DNA from: Mimachlamys varia
Taxonomy: Eukaryota > Mollusca > Bivalvia > Pectinida > Pectinidae
NCBI GenBank assembly: GCA_947623455.1
Contig: OX392536.1
Coordinates: 11,155,282 to 11,219,281, forward strand
Reading direction: 5' to 3'
DNA length: 64,000 nt
Shown: positions 1 to 11,900 of the stretch, piece by piece
Numbering within the stretch: the first letter of the stretch is position 1
How the letters are laid out: every line of letters starts with the position of its first letter
Notes under the pieces: model-generated
Databases searched by the model: none
What the model saw: only the letters and a program-made list of their open reading frames with translations
Told to the model about the DNA's origin: nothing
Made by a program: the position numbers and the translations under genes

Positions 1-1088
1 ACATCTACCAGGTCTCGTCACAGATACAAACATCTACGAGGTCTCATCGAACATACAAACATCTACGAGGTCTCATCACACGGATACAAACATCTACGAG
101 GTCACGTCACATATACAAATATCTACGAGGTCTTGTCATACATACAAACATCTACGAGGTCTCATCACACATACAAACATCTACAAGGTCTTGTCATACA
201 TACAAACACCTACGAGGTCTCATCACACATACAAACACCTACGAGGTCTCATCACACATACAAACATCTACAAGGTCTTGTCATACATACAAACATCTAC
301 GAGGTCTCATCACACGGATACAAACATCTACGAGGTCTCATCACACATACAATCATCTACAAGGTCTTGTCATACATACAAACATCTACGAGGTCTCATC
401 ACACGGATACAAACATCTACGAGGTCTCATCACACATACAAATATCTACGAGGTCTCGTCACACATACAAACATCTATGAGGTCTCATCACACATACAAA
501 CATCTACGCAGTCTCGTCACACATACAAACATCTACAAGGTCTTGTCATACATACAAACATCTACGAGGTCTCATCACACGGATACAAACATCTACGAGG
601 TCTCATCACACATACAAACATCTACGAGGTCTCGTCACACATACAAACATCTACGAGGTCTCGTCACACATACAAACATCTACGAGGTCTCGTCACACAT
701 ACAAACATCTACGAGGTCTCATCGAACATACAAACATCTACAAGGTCTCATCACACATACAAACATCTACGAGGTCACGTCACATATACAAATATCTACG
801 AGGTCTCAGCACACATACAAACATCTACGAGGTCTCGTCACACAAACAAACATCTACGAGGTCTCATCACACATACACACATCTACGAGGTCTTGTCACA
901 CATACAAACATCTACAAGGTCACGTCACACATACAAACATGTACGAGGTCACGTCACATATACAAACATCTACAAGGTCTTTTCACACATACAAACATCT
1001 ATGAGGTCACGTCACACATACAAACATCTATGAGGTCACGTCACACATAAAAACATCTACGAGGTCTCCTCACACATACAAACATCTG
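1..1088. repeat. 29-bp minisatellite, about 37 copies, open at left edge
   Basis: The unit reads ACATCTACGAGGTCTCATCA followed by nine bases (CACATACAA), repeated head to tail. A 31-bp variant with CACACGGATACA recurs at about 75, 310, 390 and 570. Main variable positions are CTCGTCAC/CTCATCAC and CTACGAGG/CTACAAGG/CTATGAGG, that is CpG versus CpA or TpG. The array starts before base 1. Since 29 is not a multiple of three, each frame reads through all three translations in turn, giving overlapping open frames of 115 to 280 codons with a 29-residue period. These are not regarded as genes. Confidence 0.97.
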
Positions 1089-1130
1089 TGGCAGTAAAAT
1101 ATTCGGGACCTGGCAAGCATTTAGTAGCTT

Positions 1131-1576
1131 CAAATTTGACCTCTTCATATATCATCTTTGACCTCTTGTTGTGGCCTTCATGTATCAACTTTGACCCTTT
1201 GTTGTGGCCTTCACTTATAAACTTTGACCCCTTGTTGAGGCTTTCACGTATCAACTCTGACCTCTTGTTGTGGCCTTCACTTATAAACTTTGACCCCTCA
1301 ATGTGACCTTCTCTTATCAACTTTGACATCTTCTTGTGGCCTTCACTTATCAACTTTGACCTCTTTCTGGGGCCTTCACATATCAACTTTGACCTTTTGC
1401 TGGGGGTTTCACTTATCAATTTTGACCTGTTGCTGGGGCCTTCACATATCAACTTTGACCTCTTGCTGGGGGTTTATCTTATCAACTTTGACCTCTTACT
1501 GGGGGTTTCACTTATCAACTTTGACCTCTTTCTAGAGCCTTCACATATCAATTTTGACCTCTTGTTGGGGGTTTAA
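1131..1576. repeat. Degenerate 33-bp minisatellite, about 13 copies
   Basis: The unit is built on TATCAACTTTGACCTCTTG followed by a G/T-rich segment (TTGTGGCCTTCACT or CTGGGGGTTTCACT). The left half carries the TTGTGGCCTTCA version and the right half the CTGGGGGTTTCA version, so two sublineages lie side by side. The period is a multiple of three, hence 11-residue periodic open frames on both strands, including 131 codons on the minus strand. A related TTGACCTTCTGCTGTGACC segment lies at about 1712, outside the regular array. Confidence 0.93.
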
Positions 1577-2720
1577 CTTAAGGTAAATGACTCTTGTTCT
1601 GTATGTGACAAATGGTCTAAAATTGAAACAGCCTGTTATATCTATGAAACTCTTTCAAACAGTATTTAGCAGTTTGAAATCGTCAAATTAAGAGTCACTC
1701 ATTATTAACTGTTGACCTTCTGCTGTGACCTTGACCTCTGACTAAGGACCTGTGTGTGGTACCTTTGTAACACAACAAAAGTGTCTAGTCATTATACAGG
1801 CCAGACGGCACCGACAAAGTGACTATTTACTGTTCTATAGCTGGTGGAGAGAGATATTACATAAAAAAGGTGGGTGGCGTCTCTCACATCTAAATAATGA
1901 CTGACTGTTAACAATAGATCACATTTCTGTCTGAAAGATTTACATAGAAACATTAACTTACCATATACTTGTAAGCAAACAATTGGCTCTATTGACATAC
2001 AACCTCATATATATGTCCTGAGTAATTTATTACTTGTTTGAACTGTATGCCAACAAAAACCATTCAAATGTTAAGTTGCAGTAAAATTAACCACAAAAAT
2101 AAAACATTTGGCAGCTGATCAACGAACTGTTCATCTTATAAATTAATTGGCTTTAAAAAGGGATGGCTTTCTTACTGAAGTAGAAGGGGAAGGTTGCTAT
2201 TGGCAACAGGGAGTTTTTGAACATCATATGTCTCTGTTGTAATTCGGTAATTTTACTTATTAATGTCTGTTATATCGATGAATTGTCTCTGATACGTTAT
2301 TGTGTATAGCTTTAGGTTATACCTTGGGTCCTGTAGATCACAAACAAACCAGCTTCACCAGATGTACTTTAACTCAGCACAAAGGAAGTGAGTCTGACGA
2401 TAACATAAAAATTGTTCGTGAATGTGCAATATCATACATATGTCGTCACCTAGTCTCCATATAGCTGGAATCTCTACCCAAATGTGCACTTTATGGCGTT
2501 TACTATACCGTAATCAAATTATACACTTACAAGAAAGGATGGAGATCTTCAGATTGTCTTGATAATGAGTATATATTGGGGCGTTAACTAGCATTACAAT
2601 GAAGTTACATCATTATTGCTAAAACCATATTCAGTAAGAATGTAACATGATTTTCATCTAAATAACAAATGTCTGCTTATTGTGCAAGATATCAAATTTA
2701 TTGTGTTAGATATGATATTT
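1577..2720. other. AT-rich stretch with no recognised gene
   Basis: No exon, RNA gene or repeat structure was recognised. The segment TGACCTTGACCTC at about 1728-1740 is a nuclear-receptor-like half-site pair, of a kind also seen in the dispersed repeats of this window. Confidence 0.6.
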
Positions 2721-3180
2721 GTCAAACAAGAGGCCCAGAGGGCCTTTAATATCACTCATCTAGATATTTGTTTAATCATGGGAAAATACATATATATATA
2801 TTCTTTATAAAAATATTTTGCAAATATTTCAATATATAATATCAAGTCTCCTGAAGGCTTTAGAATGTTCTAGATGACATTGTAAATGAAACTTCATACT
2901 ACTCTAGATCAACATGCTAGTGGTCATAACCATCATCCAGGGCCAAGGGATTATTGCAGAAGAAGTTGTTTAAAAAATATTTACATATCTGACCCTTGTG
3001 ACCTTAACAGTACTTCAAGGTTATTTATTTGAGGACCCTTAAGAGCACTCGGTCAGAAGTACCTACACTGTGTAGTAGACCAGTATCGTGATATACTCTG
3101 TGCCTGCTCAGGTTAATCAGAAGAAGTTAGGTTTCAATTTTGGTTTTAATATTTGACCCCTGTAAACTGATTATATGTAA
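2721..3180 (+). mobile_element. Dispersed repeat with a 5' micro-hairpin
   Basis: The left end carries a perfect hairpin, AGGCCC-AGA-GGGCCT (2731-2745), preceded by AAACAAG. Further in come an AT-rich stretch and the segment GACCCTTGTGACCTT (about 2990). From memory, this start is characteristic of very abundant non-autonomous repeats in bivalve genomes. No coding capacity is visible. The right boundary is not defined by the sequence, and the extent given is a guess based on changing composition. Confidence 0.5.
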
Positions 3181-3730
3181 TATTTGTAAACATTTTCTTC
3201 AGGTTGGAAAGTATGATTTATGTAAAGATTATTTTACACAAACAAAATATGTTTCTATGTGACGTTTTAATGAACAGTATGATATGTACCCTGTCACCTT
3301 CTTCATGACCAACAAAGTGTATGCATACAACAGGTGTAAATTGTGTACAAGTTAGTAAATGACAAATTGGTCATTTAGTCTATGCTGTATAGGCATATGT
3401 ACAATAGTAAAGTTATTGTACTGAAATGACTAGATTCAACTATGCTTTGTTTATGACTTGGTCATAGATGTGCACGAGTCTGTGAGCCCCCTCATCTCGA
3501 TTTAGAACCGGATATTAGTAATGATTAACACTAGAAACCTACTTCAGACATACGTAACAGTGGTTTAACTTGATACTGATTTAGGTAATTGATTTCTCAG
3601 TGTACTGGTCAAACTGACCATTGTTCAGGTTGATGGTCAAAAATGCAATACTAGGCGAAAACAGAAACAATGAAATGTTGATAAACTGGACAAAGAAAGT
3701 AATCCTTGATGGAGCTCTGCTGAATAGACA
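3181..3730. other. AT-rich stretch with no recognised gene
   Basis: Nothing coding or repetitive recognised. It ends at the 52-bp direct repeat that flanks the SINE. Confidence 0.55.
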
Positions 3731-3782
3731 TAAATATTGGTAATAATTGACATAATGCTATAATTAAAGGGAACATTTTACA
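3731..3782 (+). repeat. 52-bp direct repeat, left of SINE
   Basis: This segment, starting TAAATATTGGTAATAATTGA and ending GGGAACATTTTACA, recurs diverged at 4100-4152 on the other side of the SINE. It is far longer than an ordinary SINE target-site duplication. Confidence 0.85.
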
Positions 3783-3783
3783 T

Positions 3784-4092
3784 GAGGCACGGTGGTCTAG
3801 TGGTAGGATGCTGGACTCGTGATTGAAGGGTTGCGAGTTTGTGTCCCGTGCAAGATACTTTAATCTGTTTGTTCCAGTCTACTCAGCTATAAATGAGTAC
3901 ATGGTTGGGCAGGGCTAGAAATTGTATAATGCTAGCTTGGAGCACCGAAATGGCAGCACCTGTTGTATGCTCCCCAGGGAGTTGAGAACGATATTGGCTG
4001 GTTGGTAAGGCCCTATTACTACAGATAATAATTTGTGAACTGCTATGAGATGGCCTTTAAGGTCGTGATATAACCTCGAATTAGTATTTTTT
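3784..4092 (+). mobile_element. tRNA-derived SINE, copy 1
   Basis: The head GCACGGTGGTCTAGTGGTAG is a tRNA-like RNA polymerase III A box, and a degenerate B box (GGTTGCGAGTTTGTGTC) follows about 50 bp on. The body contains CCAGTCTACTCAGCT, GAGTACATGGTTGGGCAG and CCCCAGGGAGTTGAGAACGA. These are shared almost word for word with the minus-strand copy at 20527-20890. The 3' part has AATAATTTGTGAACTGCTAT and AGGTCGTGATATAACCTCG. No reverse transcriptase is encoded. It is a non-autonomous retroposon, not a functional tRNA, since the acceptor stem and B box are imperfect. Confidence 0.88.
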
Positions 4093-4099
4093 TACAACA

Positions 4100-4152
4100 G
4101 AAATATTGGTAATAGTTGACATTATAATGCTACTTCAAGGGAGCATTTTACA
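4100..4152 (+). repeat. 53-bp direct repeat, right of SINE
   Basis: Partner of 3731-3782. It starts GAAATATTGGTAATAGTTGA and ends GGGAGCATTTTACA, with several substitutions and small indels between the two. Confidence 0.85.
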
Positions 4153-4718
4153 ACACAAATATTGTAAGAGGAAAAGATAATCTGTGGTCAGACAGATGTA
4201 TAGTTGTCCGTCATTGTATAACCAGAAAAAACAATCACACTAAATTCACAATTAAATGTCAGTCAGGGTTTGGATAAAGACTTAACTGACCAGCTAAGCT
4301 CATTAATGTCCAGTGTGTGGTTGATGGACCAACAAATATGTACTATGTAGACTGGTCCCCAGCATTCAAGAATCGGGACAAGACCTGTTTTATTCTATAT
4401 TTAGTGATCTACACCAGAAAATAGCCATTTAATGGAGATGGTCAATTTTTGTCTTTATCTACGTAGTACAGCATTAATCCCCATGTCTATAGCCTAGCTA
4501 GTACTATAACACGACTGCTGAGGCTGGGTGTGGAACCGTGTTCTAGGCTGCAGGGTTAATCAAGGTAACGACAATAAAGTTATGACCGTCAATACAGGTA
4601 ACTACTTTTCTAATTAGTAAACCTAAACCATTTAATATCCTTTATCTTTTGTATCACGGTCACCATTTGACCTAGCAGGTATACCGAGGTAGATATAGGC
4701 TAATGAGCACTATATTTA
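4153..4718. other. AT-rich stretch with no recognised gene
   Basis: No supported feature. Confidence 0.55.
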
Positions 4719-4826
4719 CAGGGGGGTCAGGAGGACGAACCGAGGGGTCAGGAGGACGAACCGAGGGGTTAGGAGGACGAACCGAGGGGTCAGGAGGATG
4801 AACCGAGGGGTCAGGAGCATGAACCA
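4719..4826. repeat. 21-bp minisatellite, 5 copies
   Basis: The unit GGGGTCAGGAGGACGAACCG plus A is repeated five times; the last copies carry GATGAACC or GCATGAACC in place of GACGAACC (CpG to TpG). Confidence 0.93.
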
Positions 4827-5690
4827 ATATCATACCATTTCATCATTATTGTCTCTAACTAAGACATATTTGTAAGTTGTTTCGTTTCGAAAAAGGGTCA
4901 TAAAAATATATGTTACGGAACTGCAGGTCTTCAAAATTTGTCAAAAAAAAAAAAAACAGTAGAGGGTGAAACTGTGCCATGGACCTATCTATACTTCCAA
5001 TCTAGACTTGTCTACTTTTAATGTTACAAACAATACATGCACAGCATCGAAATGAAAGATTAGGTCTTGCAAAGGGTCAGATACCTCAAAGTCTTTTTTT
5101 TTTGCTGCTGCTGCATCTTCTGGCATGACGACTGGTTTAGATTTATTTTATTTGATGTCTTATCAATTAATTAATAGCTAATTAAAGGTCAAGAAAGTTT
5201 TGGTCTGGCTTTATTTTATTAATATATTCCTATCAACAGCTAAGGTCATCTCAGGTTGGTTTCTAAGTAGAAGTCAGAAATATATTTCTGATTGAAACTC
5301 TCTTTGTTGAATGTAACTCATGATGAGCATCCTAAACCTTATCTAGAACACCGATATTCACCTTTCACAATCCATGTACTGAACAGTTTACCCTATGAAA
5401 CATTACAGGTAGATTTTGAAATACTGATAAGAAAGTGTTACAAACATTTAATATGATTCCATTAACCTCAGAGTATAAACAAAATTAGACCAACGGAACA
5501 TAATTCATAGCTCTGATTAAAAGTCTCTTCTAATAAGAAATCACGGTGGCCATCTTGGATTATGGTGTATTGATGAAACTAGAATTAAGTCCTTACTATC
5601 AAATTGGTATCATTAACAAAACCAGGATGGACATGTACCAATAAACAAGTTTATATTTTTTGCTATTTTAATTCTAACTTATCATAGATC
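4827..5690. other. AT-rich stretch with homopolymer runs
   Basis: Contains a poly(A) run near 4947 and a T run near 5095. No gene recognised. Confidence 0.55.
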
Positions 5691-5853
5691 ATGGATGGAC
5701 AGATGGAGAGACGGACAAATGGTGGATGGACAGATGGAGAGACGGACGAACGGTGGATGGACAGATGGAGAGACGGACGAACGGTGGATGGACAGATGGA
5801 GAGACGGACGAACGGTGGATGGACAGATGGAGAGACGGACGAACGGTGGATGG
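5691..5853. repeat. 31-bp minisatellite, about 5 copies
   Basis: The unit is GGATGGACAGATGGAGAGAC followed by GGACGAACGGT. It resembles the GACGG-rich simple tails of the dispersed repeats here (GGTGGACAGACGAACAGACA near 10180; GACGG words near 30100 and 55915), so it may be an expansion of such a tail. Open frames of 63-83 codons on both strands are repeat artefacts. Confidence 0.93.
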
Positions 5854-6647
5854 ACCCACCAATAGGTGGACAAAGTGATTAGGACAGGGCAGCTGGATCT
5901 CTGATGCCAGTCCCTGGTTTACAATAGGTATGGAAACCATCTAAACAGGTATCAATTAACCAGCATTTGTAGATTAAACTACAACATTTCTGGGAAAAAC
6001 AATACATGTATACATTTGTTTGTTCATGAAATTACATTTTTTTGTAATTGTATATTCTTTTCCAAAAATGTTTCATTAAGAATTATCAGTCAACCAACAC
6101 TATCAAACCAATCCCGGTTTAGTTCTCCTGGTTCAGCTCATGTTGCCTGAATTCTGTAGATCATACTAAGGATCCTGTTAGTTGGAATGTATTGCCTATA
6201 AAGCAAGGCCAAGGAGGCCTAAATGACAATATCCCAAATTGATAACAAGGTTTGTAAATATCATCCCTCCTGCAGTTGATAGATGTGCTGTAGGTTTACA
6301 TATCCTTCTAAAGAAGTTAGAAGGAAGTTAACGGAGATGTTAAACTTTAAAGGTCAAAGTACTATTTGTCCTTGAGTATTGGAAACAGTGACTGACACTT
6401 ATCTACCGGGAGATGGTTACCTGGGGAGGTCTTAACCAATAACATAGTACTGGTGTCCAGCTATAAACCCATCAACGTACAGATCTAAGTAGACCAGGTT
6501 TTACCTTCACTGACGGCAGGCGTTGACAGCACTGTACCTTTAGTTGGGAGAGCTGATGGAAGGAGACATAAGGTTTCAGCTAGAAATTCTGTTTAGTTTG
6601 CAGATAATGCAATATTATACTTCACAGACTGCTAACACCACAGTACA
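5854..6647. other. AT-rich stretch with no recognised gene
   Basis: No supported feature. Confidence 0.55.
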
Positions 6648-6841
6648 CCTGGACGGGTCAACCTAAAGTACATGGGACTTCAGTGGTTTCCGTTCAGACC
6701 TGATGAATCATATACCTGGACGGGTCAAGCTAATTACACTTCATTGGTTTCCGCTCAGACCTGATGAATCATATACCTGGACGGGTCAACCTAAAGTACA
6801 AAAGACTCCATTGGTTTCTGTCCAGACCTGATGAATCTCTT
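6648..6841. repeat. Threefold tandem duplication of a 61-67-bp segment
   Basis: Each copy begins CCTGGACGGGTCAA and ends CAGACCTGATGAATC, at 6648, 6715 and 6776. The middle copy has lost about six bases. Confidence 0.93.
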
Positions 6842-8765
6842 AACCATACAATAAAATTTTTGTACAGTTCCCTCATGTCCAGGGAAACTTCACTTTCAAA
6901 AGATGTTGACAGTACATTGAAAAAGACTAAGCAAAGTCATCATGGGGTCAAGTGATACTGGTGAGGTCAGGTATTCAAACATTACTGAGGTTCAATCTCT
7001 GATATATTTACCTGCCAGTTTGCGGAAAGAGGGGTGCCAATTTTCGCCTTCTGGTGGCTATCACCGATAAATTTCATTTTTTGTATATGAACATCTTTAG
7101 GTTAGGTGGTCATGACAATTTGACATGAAATCAAGGTCAGGTTGGAGAGCATAACAAGTCGGGGTGGAGTTTCAAATTCATGAAAGGCCCAATTTTGACA
7201 AAAACACTTGATATTTTTGGAATTGTTCTCCATAATTTTGATGCATCGTGCAATTCCAAAACAGTAGAACATGCAACTGATTATAACAATTAAATGTCCA
7301 TGGTCGAAAAGTAGGTCACAGTGACCCAGTTTTTTTTATTTGCTTTTTATGTAAAGTGTCCAGGAGAGTGACATCTAAATTGTTAGTAGATTATCTCTCT
7401 CTCACTCTCAGTAATATAAACACACATTATGTGAACTATATTTGTGTACAAGCAATATTTGGGTGTGTTCTGATATCACTCAACTGTAATTTAATGTTCT
7501 ATGAACAGTTTTCTGAGCAGCTTTGCTGCATTTTTCATGTTTCTTTGGAATAGTCTTTTATATTCTTAAGCCTTCCCATGTTTTGAGAGCTGTTATAATA
7601 AAATTCGATGAAACACAATTAAACTTTCAGGATAAAGAAGCCATATTGGGAAGTTCTCCGTAAAGTATTTTAGCAGCAAAATACATCTAGCGATTTAATC
7701 ATGATTTAATGGTATAATCCGTTTTAGTCTCTACGTTTATAACGTCATCACAGCTATTGACCCAGAGTTGTTTATATTGTAACCGGAAAACAGGGAAACA
7801 ACGACATTATCAAAGTGCAAAGATTTTAAAGTGAAAAACACAACAAATATCGCCTTTCTGTAGAAACAGGAAGTTGTTTTTTGCATGCAAGTTTAGCCGA
7901 TCGTGTAAGACATAAACGGATCAAGGCACTGTGAGTTTATAGGCTATAGAATAAAAATGATTTGCCTTTAAAATGCAGCTGAATTATAATTCTTGCAATG
8001 GAAATTTGTCAAATCTACTGTTTAACAACATTGCTGACATGTCATTGGGCCGTAAAACGTCCATTTCTTAGTTAAGATTACCGAACCTTTAAAGAATTAA
8101 TTGTCACTAACCCATCTGGAACGTATTTATTTTGTGGAGAAAGGGGACAGAAACAACTCGCATCCTTCAATTATCTTAGGTTTTAGAGTAATTAGCTACA
8201 AATAATTTTTGTAAATCATTAATCTTAACAAAACAATTAGCCTTGGCAGTTAATTTTCTCATGACGACACATTTTAGACAGGTTTTCATGGTATAACTGG
8301 AGGTCAGGACCTACATATGGTATCAGTCCTCATCACCTCAATCATATTGTCCTCGATTCAAGAAAAAATCCAACAAAATTGTTCACTAATAAAAAACACC
8401 AGATGGAAGTAATTGATGCAATTGTGATGTCAAACATGTCTCTTAGTCAAAAGTGTTGATGACCTTGCAGTATTATTTGTATGTCATTCCAATATAACAT
8501 GAAATGTACAAACTTTCAGCATTATAAAACACAATATGGCCATGAATATTTGATCAATAAGACTGTAAATACCAAGGGAACAAACTCTTACATAAATGGC
8601 TCCATATTGTCTTCTCATTGCCTAATTCTTCAAAGCAACAACTGATATATCATTTTAATTCAGAAATATCAGTCCATGTCTACCAATAAACCCACCAATA
8701 ACAAAGCATTTACCAGAAACGCCTACATATTACTATTCCATGGTGTTATAAAAAAGCAAGCCAGA
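6842..8765. other. AT-rich stretch; one palindromic GGTCA/TGACC element
   Basis: No coding feature recognised. At 7313-7327 AGGTCA-CAG-TGACCC has perfect GGTCA-nnn-TGACC symmetry, the form of an estrogen-response-type site. It probably belongs to a relic of a dispersed repeat, judging by nearby AAGGTCAGG and AAAGGCCC words. Confidence 0.5.
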
Positions 8766-8954
8766 CACAGATTATGTGTTGTCCTGCAATAATCCACCCC
8801 TATTTTCTGTCACAGGGTATGTGATGTCCTGTAATAAGCCCACTCTCAATTTTTCCGTCACAGATTATGTGTTGTCCTGTAATAAGTCCACCCTCATTTT
8901 CTGTCTCAGATTATATGTTGTCCTGTAATAAGCCCACCCCTATTTTCTGTTATC
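8766..8954. repeat. 46-bp minisatellite, 4 diverged copies
   Basis: Copies start with CACAG/CTCAG at 8766, 8811, 8859 and 8905. Each contains TTGTCCTGTAATAAGCCCAC or a close variant and ends TATTTTCTGT. Confidence 0.9.
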
Positions 8955-11900
8955 TGCACAAATCTGCAGTTTATTGCAGGGTTTACAGTGATAGTATAAA
9001 ACAGCACATAGTAACAAGCCTATAGAAATCAGGAGGTAACAATTATTTCTTGTTGCTATAAGCAATGGAAGGAATGTCAGGCCTAAACACTTACTTAAGT
9101 CAGTCTTAAAAAAGACAACATGAAGTTTATCGTTTCAGATATCTGACAATCTGGATTAAAGAATGTTCCTTTCTCCACAACCTGTTGTATTTTGTAATAT
9201 AAAGACAGTGTTTGGATATTAACCATGGTTTATGTGTAATTTTAACAGAGATGGTTTTCTTAATGAATGTCACATTTTGCAAATCTGCTTACTAAGACAT
9301 ATTTATGTTCTAAACCCATTACACTGTCAAATTTGATAAAATCAGGCCAAAAAAAGATAATTCAAACGTTCTGTAATGGAACTAAGTCCATAAACTATTA
9401 ATCCAAAAGTGCACAAAGCTTAACCAAGTCATTATGAGAACTATAAATAATTCCTATACACATGTCATTGGTAGGGTTTGTCAGATTGATCCTCACATTT
9501 GACGGTATAAAACACTAATATCTTATATATTTATTTTTTAAAATTATATTTCATGATAATAAAATTCTAATAAATTCTGTTAGATACCTACCATTTAAGG
9601 AAACAGCTGACTTTAGACATAAAAGTTTGGCATTTTCAACCTGTGGATTTGCCAGAAATATTTGACAAAAAAATCAAGCTCAAAATATTGCAATAATGCA
9701 AGAGATGATTTGTTACACACTTTCTCTTTACAGTATCAATGTTACACTCCAATAGAATATTGATACCATTGGATCAGCATCCCAACACCATTATTAAATT
9801 AATCATGACCTATAATAAAACTTTCACCAAAACCTTAAACCTTCTGAGATTTGAGAGACGATTAGTGACTTTTAAAGTCTAAATCATGAGAAAAATAATT
9901 TTCATATGTTCACATTTATCACAATATAAATGCCATTACATTAAGAGAATCCCTATATGCCAAGAATCAACAATTCTACACCACTAGTGATTGAATGTGA
10001 GACATTTTAAAACTTACCAAATCCTTAACCTCAAGATATGAGCGCAGCTCAAAGCAGCAAAATTGCAAAAAAATTTTTTTTTTTTTTTTTCAGTTCAAAG
10101 CAAATAATGTTATACTCCCACGGAACACCTAGGCCAAGATCAACATCCGTAGATCACTATTTAGTGAATAACCTTAAACAATGGTGGACAGACGAACAGA
10201 CAGATGGATGGAGGGACTGACAGACACATACAAAATCTATGTCCCGTGGCTTCACCTGGGGGACAAATGAACAGTACATATACACCAACAATAGAATGAC
10301 GTGTATTTACCATTGCTACAGGACCAGTTACCCACAGGAAAGCCTCTCTATAGTCATAGTAGCTTCGGAATAAAGCCAAATGTACAATATATTCAAATAG
10401 CAAGTGATGAAACACACATCAGCATAAATAAAATCAGGAACAAGCAACACTTAAGACCATATATACAGACACAGCTAATCTCGGAGATCAAATCTCGTAA
10501 ACTTTTGTTCTTTTATCCTTGACCCATTTACATACTTATCTCCCCTTGAGTTTTACATACAAATATCAAACCAATTACCACATGTATACAAACAGTCATT
10601 CACCAGGGATGTTTGAATCTGTCAATTCTTACCAAGTTTTACACAAAGGTGTTGGCTGTATTTTTCTTTGAAAACACTTGATGTCATAATGTATAATGGT
10701 TACCTGATGGCGAATGTAATTAATTTGTGTTTCTGACATGAATTGATTACCTGATGGTGTATAACATAATAAATCATTTTTCTTTTGTGTTGCATGCAAC
10801 TTCATTATGTCTCTGATACTATGCTTCTTTGTTAAAGCCTAATTCTTTTGTCTCAGCAACAAAGTTTCAACCCTGAAATGTCTATACCATCTTGGCACCT
10901 TTGTAAGCCATTGAGCTTCCACCATTTGACCCTTTGAGTCTCTGCAGTCTCCATTAACCTTGTCATAAAATAACTGACATCGAGCTTGTGATATATAGTG
11001 TGTGTCCTAGTATATTTTACTTGATATCTTAGATGCATGATCTCAACCCTAAGAGGTTGGGATGGCAGGATGGGGGAGGGGGACTCCCCCACCCCACCCC
11101 ACCGCCTCTCCCCACCCAGCACAATTTAGATGTGTCAACTTCAGAACCAGTATAGACTTGCCATGGTCATGTTTTACCTGTTAATAACTCTACTGTAGTA
11201 TTACATAAAGCTAGACTCTTGAATTCCTGCTAGAATCTGTCCACTGGGTAACACAGAGCTCTTTACACTGACATACAATCTCCCACTCCCCGTTTTTTCC
11301 ATTGTTGATTCCGTATCAGTTTGATTAGCTATGCTACCATAAGACAGTTACGTAAGGCAATATATGATGAGTGTAAGAAAATAATCCCTTGAAACCAAAA
11401 TAGCAATGTTTCATTGGTGCTTATATAGTTTAATGTTTCTGATGTACAAGTGATGCGAGACTCCCACCAATGTTTGTCCCGGTATCAATTTCCCATCAGT
11501 AGCACATTTCAGCCTGTGTGATACCCTATGGAAATTCCCAGGAAATTGATATGATTTCATCTTTAGACCGCCACTATGACTTGTCATGTGACATTCCTTA
11601 AGTAGGGGGTCCCTCTCGGTACAAAAACCTGAGCGTTGACGGACACATTGTCTGCGCTGTGGATTGACAACAGATGCTTGGACCAATTTGTACCTACTGG
11701 GTGTAATACTCGGGAGGCCTATCTGTCCGTAAAGATGTAGGACAGACAATTGCTTTGTTGTAAGGTAATGTGTTCTTTAAGGAACTTAATTTCAAGTCAA
11801 TAGTCCTAACAATTTCATTTACGAAGGAGAGTGATCTAAGTACAGAGGAAATACCCAAAAATAGACAGTTCTAACAGAAATGTTCTTTCCTGTTGTAGAG

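Noticed and set aside
133..1033. Plus-strand frames of 115-280 codons with HTYKHLRGL-type repeats
   Set aside because: Translation of the 29-bp array in rotating frames; three overlapping frames are equally open.
1..1088. CRISPR-like regular repeat array
   Set aside because: Direct head-to-tail repeats without unique spacers in eukaryotic-type DNA; no cas genes.
1057..1452. Minus-strand frame of 131 codons with an 11-residue ISEGHNKRSKL-type period
   Set aside because: The 33-bp array gives a period divisible by three and is open on both strands; no further evidence of a gene.
3784..3860. Possible tRNA gene
   Set aside because: A and B boxes are tRNA-like but the acceptor stem does not pair and the segment continues into a SINE body shared with other copies.
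11411..11749. Minus-strand open frame of 112 codons in unique DNA
   Set aside because: Begins at a TTG codon, contains no recognisable domain, and has no clear splice sites or neighbours; length is within chance for this much sequence.
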